Assembly (NCBI GenBank): GCA_035299505.1
Contig: DATGWL010000126.1
Coordinates: 1 to 17,870 of the forward strand
DNA from: M3007 sp035299505
GTDB lineage: Bacteria > Bacteroidota > Bacteroidia > Chitinophagales > Saprospiraceae
Direction of reading: 5' to 3'
Length of the DNA: 17,870 nt
The translations under genes were made by a program, and so were the position numbers. The notes under the pieces were generated by a model, which was given only the letters and a program-made list of their open reading frames with translations, ran no database searches and had not been told where the DNA came from. Positions 14,553-17,870 of the stretch are shown in pieces (position 1 is the first letter of the stretch; each line of letters opens with the position of its first letter).

Positions 14553-17500
14553 TAACTTTCAACCATTTACCCCGGGCCACTACCCTGCCCTGCTGATCCT
14601 CCAATTGGAGCAAATAAAGTCCATGGGGCCAGGAATCGCCGGTGGGCGTGTTGTCGTTCCATGACATAATGGCCTTTTGAACACCGCGCGCATCGTACGC
14701 GCGCAGGCGCAGGGATTGCCCTTTTAAGGCTTCCGGAACACTCAGCTGGAATGCACCTGCTGAAGGATTAGGGAATACTTTGAGGGTTTCCACAACGGTT
14801 GTTAATTCCTGACTACCAGACACTTCCACACAACGCGCTATTTGGTCCAGCAACACCTGAAACTTTGGCCGGTCGGTCCAGGGAGCAGGATCGTCTTCGC
14901 TGAAAAGATGCCCCCAGGAGCCGTATTGACTTTGCCAGGGGCCGGTGAGTACAAAGGCCAGCGGCAGTTCGCTTCCTAAACGGCGGAGGCTGTCGAGCAT
15001 TCGGTTGTAGAGTGTGTACATGCCCGGATGTACCTGGGCATCGTACATAGCCTGAATATAGGGAGGCACGGTAAAATTGGTGAAGTGTTGGCCGCCTTCG
15101 TAGTTGGCCACTTTTTTACCGTACAATTTAGCGGTGCGATACACCATTTCCCAATGCGGATAGAAGCCCAGGAAGGTGTTATTGGCATTTTCCAACACAT
15201 CCTCCACAGTGGCCGCAGCGCCAAGCGCCTGCAGATTGGGCACTCCGGTATCGCCATGATCCAACCCAACATACCAGGACGGAGAGATGTAATCGTATTT
15301 GGCCGGATCGGCGTGGGCCATGATTTCTTCCGTAATCCAGTCGTAGCCATTCTGGGTGCCCAGCACCCTGCGCAAACGCGCTTGTTCACTGCCCCAGACC
15401 TGCATCCAGATATCGAAAGCATGCAGGGAGCGCTCCACGTAGCGGCGTGGGTAGCTGATGTTTTGCGGACCATTGTTGTTTACCCAATGCGCCTGCGGGA
15501 AAATCCAGTTCCAAACTTCATTGCTGTATTCCAGATACACCTGAATACCCGGATTTAATCCGTTGCGAAACATAGCGGCCATTTCTGCTATGTAGGTATC
15601 GTCGGCGCCATGGGGTACGCAGACCCAGATGTCTTTATTGAGCGTATTGGCCAGTTGGATGATGTATTCATAAGCCAGACCGCCGTTGGGACTTTCGGCC
15701 TGGGAGTAATATCCCGGGCGGGTGCGATTTTCCCACTTTTCCTGTTCACTGCCGTTGGTGCGCATCCAGTCCATGAAACGCAAAGTGTTGAATTCCTTGC
15801 ATTTATCCAGGAACGACTGACGGAAGGGCTGACTGAGATAGGTATCCAGATTGCTTTGTTCCACTACGCGAATGTTGCGCACGTGGTTGCCAAACTGAGA
15901 AGCGGTGAGGTTGAAGAAAATATTTCCTTCGTCATTCACCACAAAATCAATCTGACCTGGCTGACTGGCTGTAATGGTTACATTTCCCTGCATCTGCAGG
16001 GTACCAACGCCATCATACAGCAGGCGCATAGGTACGCCTGGGGGAATATGCCCGATGGCAGAAATGATGCCGCGCAGCAAATTTTGGCCGCTTCCGTTGG
16101 GCACCGTAAATGGTATTTGCAGGGCATAACCATTGCTATCGACTGGTATATGGGCCTGGTTTTCGGTATTCCATACAAAATTGCCGCCGGGAGGGTTAGG
16201 ATCGTAGGTGATCCAGGTGCCGCAGGATTTGAAAAAGTCTTTGAAGGGTCGGCCGGTAGACCAGTAGGCCATGCCTTCAATGCCTACGCCGATTTTCATG
16301 GCGCATGGATCGGGCGTCCAACCCGGGCAGGTATTGCTGTCGCGCTGCATGTGCAGGTTGAAGGTATCCCGACAGCCATTGGCGCCTGAGGCTGTGAGTT
16401 GGTAAGGGCCGGGCGCCAGGTTGTCGAACACCTGAGCATTGCCGGCAGACGGCGGGATCAGGTTACCGCCGGCATTGCGCAATTGCAGGGGGATATTTTC
16501 GTAGTTGGTAACGCGGAAGCGACCGTCGTTGCCGGTGCAGGAAGCCAGTTGTTCGCAGGTAATACCCAGGAGGCAGGGATAAGCGCCCGATGGATCAAGT
16601 ACGCGCACCTGTTTGGTCAGGCTATGTTGCAGGCCTTCTGAATCTGTTACCGTGAGTCGCACATTCAGGTTGCCCAGTGCCGTAAAAGTATGGCTTACCA
16701 ATCCGCCGCTGACAGGTGCAGAGCCATCGCCAAAGTCCCAGGTATAGGAAGTGATAAACCCGTCAGGATCAGCGGACGATGTTCCGTCGAAACTGATTTG
16801 CAGCGGTGCGATGCCGGAAACCGGTGTGAAGGAAAATGCGGCATTGGGTGGTTGATTGACTGCCACATTGGGATCAGGAGCTACGCAGGCATAGCTGGCG
16901 CCCATCCGCAGCTCGTCGGCCTGGCCGTTATTGGGGTTATTGCCCAGATACAGCGCAACGCTTCGGATGGACAGCGCAAAGGGAGCGGTTTGGGTCAGCT
17001 CAGGCAATGGGGTATCAATACCAAGCTGGGTGGGGTTAACAAAGCAGGAAACGCTGATGCTTCCGGCATTGAAATCGAGTTTCAGGACCAGCAATGCGGC
17101 TTCTCCTGTGATGACGGGTATGGTTGTCGGGAAATATTGATCGCCCAGTCGAAGCGTCCACCTGCGCTGGCCATTCACATTGGAGTTCGCACCGAAATAA
17201 CCAACGGCCACTTTATTGGAAGTGCAGCCTTCGCACCACTGGATATTCTGATTGTGCCAGAATGCGGCTACGATTTCGTCGTTGTTTTGGTTTTTGCGCA
17301 GCAGAATACTCATCCAAAGACTGGTACCTGGCTGACCGATGGCGCCATCAGTATTCAGCCAGGCGGCAAAGGGTCCGTCGGACTGCACGTTGAGTCGGCG
17401 GCCGGCGGTGAGGTATTGAAGACCTCCGGAGGCATACTCAGGGGTAGTTTGCAGGTCCTGAAACTGGAGAGGTGTGCCTGTGGAGATCTGATATCCCGGA

Positions 17501-17679
17501 AGCTGTGAATTTTCACTCTGAACATTCCAGGGCTGGAGCCATCCGGCGCCGCCTTGCAGCGATTCCAGCGGGCTGTTATCGGGGTAGGAAAAGCCGTCGT
17601 AGGCTAAATAATTACAGGTTTGGGCCGCAGATTGGAACACGGCAAGGAGCATGGAGAGTAAAAGGAAGAGGCGTATCAT
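14542..17679 (-). CDS. Secreted multidomain GH-A-like glycoside hydrolase with PKD and T9SS sorting domain
   Basis: A 1045-residue secreted protein. Domain order: signal peptide (1-20, ending QSAAQ); a LamG-like jelly-roll module (~22-270, with ADELRMG near its end); a PKD domain (~277-364, TWDFGDGS); a small cysteine-containing Ig-like segment (~370-455); a catalytic-like domain (~460-945); and a type IX C-terminal sorting domain (~960-1045, KVFPNPSAG then GLYLLQL). In the catalytic part, EYSNEVWNW contains an N-E pair with E721, the usual acid/base of clan GH-A, and NYEGGQHF offers E861 as nucleophile. The 140-residue spacing suits a TIM barrel. It likely hydrolyses a polysaccharide outside the cell; the substrate and GH family cannot be read from the sequence. 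The frame opens with GTG at 17697, but ATG at 17679 begins the signal peptide. Upstream lies only repeat DNA. Confidence 0.8.
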   Translation of the reverse strand: MIRLFLLLSMLLAVFQSAAQTCNYLAYDGFSYPDNSPLESLQGGAGWLQPWNVQSENSQLPGYQISTGTPLQFQDLQTTPEYASGGLQYLTAGRRLNVQSDGPFAAWLNTDGAIGQPGTSLWMSILLRKNQNNDEIVAAFWHNQNIQWCEGCTSNKVAVGYFGANSNVNGQRRWTLRLGDQYFPTTIPVITGEAALLVLKLDFNAGSISVSCFVNPTQLGIDTPLPELTQTAPFALSIRSVALYLGNNPNNGQADELRMGASYACVAPDPNVAVNQPPNAAFSFTPVSGIAPLQISFDGTSSADPDGFITSYTWDFGDGSAPVSGGLVSHTFTALGNLNVRLTVTDSEGLQHSLTKQVRVLDPSGAYPCLLGITCEQLASCTGNDGRFRVTNYENIPLQLRNAGGNLIPPSAGNAQVFDNLAPGPYQLTASGANGCRDTFNLHMQRDSNTCPGWTPDPCAMKIGVGIEGMAYWSTGRPFKDFFKSCGTWITYDPNPPGGNFVWNTENQAHIPVDSNGYALQIPFTVPNGSGQNLLRGIISAIGHIPPGVPMRLLYDGVGTLQMQGNVTITASQPGQIDFVVNDEGNIFFNLTASQFGNHVRNIRVVEQSNLDTYLSQPFRQSFLDKCKEFNTLRFMDWMRTNGSEQEKWENRTRPGYYSQAESPNGGLAYEYIIQLANTLNKDIWVCVPHGADDTYIAEMAAMFRNGLNPGIQVYLEYSNEVWNWIFPQAHWVNNNGPQNISYPRRYVERSLHAFDIWMQVWGSEQARLRRVLGTQNGYDWITEEIMAHADPAKYDYISPSWYVGLDHGDTGVPNLQALGAAATVEDVLENANNTFLGFYPHWEMVYRTAKLYGKKVANYEGGQHFTNFTVPPYIQAMYDAQVHPGMYTLYNRMLDSLRRLGSELPLAFVLTGPWQSQYGSWGHLFSEDDPAPWTDRPKFQVLLDQIARCVEVSGSQELTTVVETLKVFPNPSAGAFQLSVPEALKGQSLRLRAYDARGVQKAIMSWNDNTPTGDSWPHGLYLLQLEDQQGRVVARGKWLKVKGH

Positions 17680-17717
17680 ATGAACTTTGATTTCCACTGC
17701 AAGAACGTGGATTTTTT

Positions 17718-17793
17718 GGAACGCGGGGAACGCGGGTTTTTAGGGAACGCGGATGACGCGGATGACGCGGATTTTTTATACTGCCTTCGGCAG
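17718..17793. repeat. gaacgcgg / gatgacgcgg repeat array with hairpin (right copy)
   Basis: Tandem gaacgcgg and gatgacgcgg phrases lead into a T run and the ctgccttcggcag hairpin (17781-17793). Positions 17745-17777 are identical to 107-139 at the left end of the window. The array lies in the 5' leader region of the secreted hydrolase gene, whose start is at 17679 on the minus strand. Confidence 0.8.
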
Positions 17794-17870
17794 CCTTTTT
17801 AGGAGTTTTTGAAATGCTCAATCTTTTTTCAGCAATATTGCCGAAGGCAATTATAAAAATCCGCGTCATC
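17761..17870. repeat. Inverted-repeat element, 33-nt arms (MITE/REP-like)
   Basis: The left arm (17761-17793, starting gatgacgcggatttttt) and the right arm (17838-17870, ending aaaatccgcgtcatc) are near-perfect reverse complements, differing only in T-run length and a few bases. Each arm also carries its own small hairpin built on tgccttcggca. The 44-nt centre (17794-17837) is T-rich and has no open frame of note. The right arm reaches the last base, so the outward gacgcgg phrases probably continue beyond the window. No transposase is nearby. A mobilised non-autonomous element or a structural REP-like repeat are both possible. Confidence 0.7.

Noticed and set aside
17680..17697. GTG start for the secreted hydrolase at 17697
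   Set aside because: It only adds a charged six-residue stub before an ATG that begins an ordinary signal peptide.
17612..17869. Small Arg/Pro-rich ORF on the minus strand
   Set aside because: It is a translation of the repeat array and the start of the hydrolase leader, with no independent coding signal.

Overview
The window looks like a chromosomal segment of a Bacteroidota bacterium, probably Saprospiria/Chitinophagia-like. The evidence is a large secreted protein with a type IX secretion (Por) C-terminal sorting domain, a PafA-type periplasmic alkaline phosphatase, a lipocalin-like/outer-membrane barrel protein, a candidate TTG-N19-(T/G)AnnTTTG promoter, few Shine-Dalgarno sites, and repetitive intergenic 'phrases' such as gaacgcgg, gatgacgcgg and atctgtgtaaa. 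The flanking housekeeping DNA is about 50% G+C on lines I counted by hand.

Layout. Positions 1-369 hold no gene: a terminator for something to the left, a gaacgcgg/gatgacgcgg repeat array with a ctgccttcggcag hairpin, and a compound tandem repeat (A-B-A-B-A). Next come the PafA-like phosphatase (minus strand, 370-2016), a divergent exported two-domain protein (2202-3254) and a MoxR AAA+ ATPase (3312-4334). After the MoxR stop the base composition drops abruptly to about 30% G+C and stays low to about 9841. This 5.5-kb island holds exactly two genes, overlapping by 4 nt. Composition then returns to normal at aroQ (minus), followed by an exported beta-rich protein of unknown function, lon protease, a strong terminator inside nested palindromes, and a 1045-residue multidomain secreted glycoside-hydrolase-like protein (minus). 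The right edge carries a second copy of the left repeat array, which continues into an inverted-repeat element running to the last base.

The outstanding region is the island. Its first gene encodes one 1546-residue chain. It has an uncharacterised N-terminal region, a complete SF1/UvrD-like helicase motif set, a long alpha-helical TPR-like linker and a C-terminal OLD/ABC-type ATPase of the AAA_15/AAA_21 kind. The second gene encodes a stand-alone TOPRIM-like protein resembling DUF3226. Together these are the parts of Gabija (GajA = ATPase + TOPRIM, GajB = UvrD helicase) and partly of PARIS-type ATPase/TOPRIM pairs, but the gene boundary lies elsewhere: helicase and ATPase are fused and TOPRIM is separate. 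With its foreign composition and the absence of any integrase, this suggests a horizontally acquired anti-phage defence operon of an unusual architecture. The defence role is inference; the domain order and motifs are visible in the sequence.

The other genes are core functions (shikimate pathway, ATP-dependent proteolysis, phosphate scavenging, polysaccharide degradation) and do not appear functionally linked to the island.
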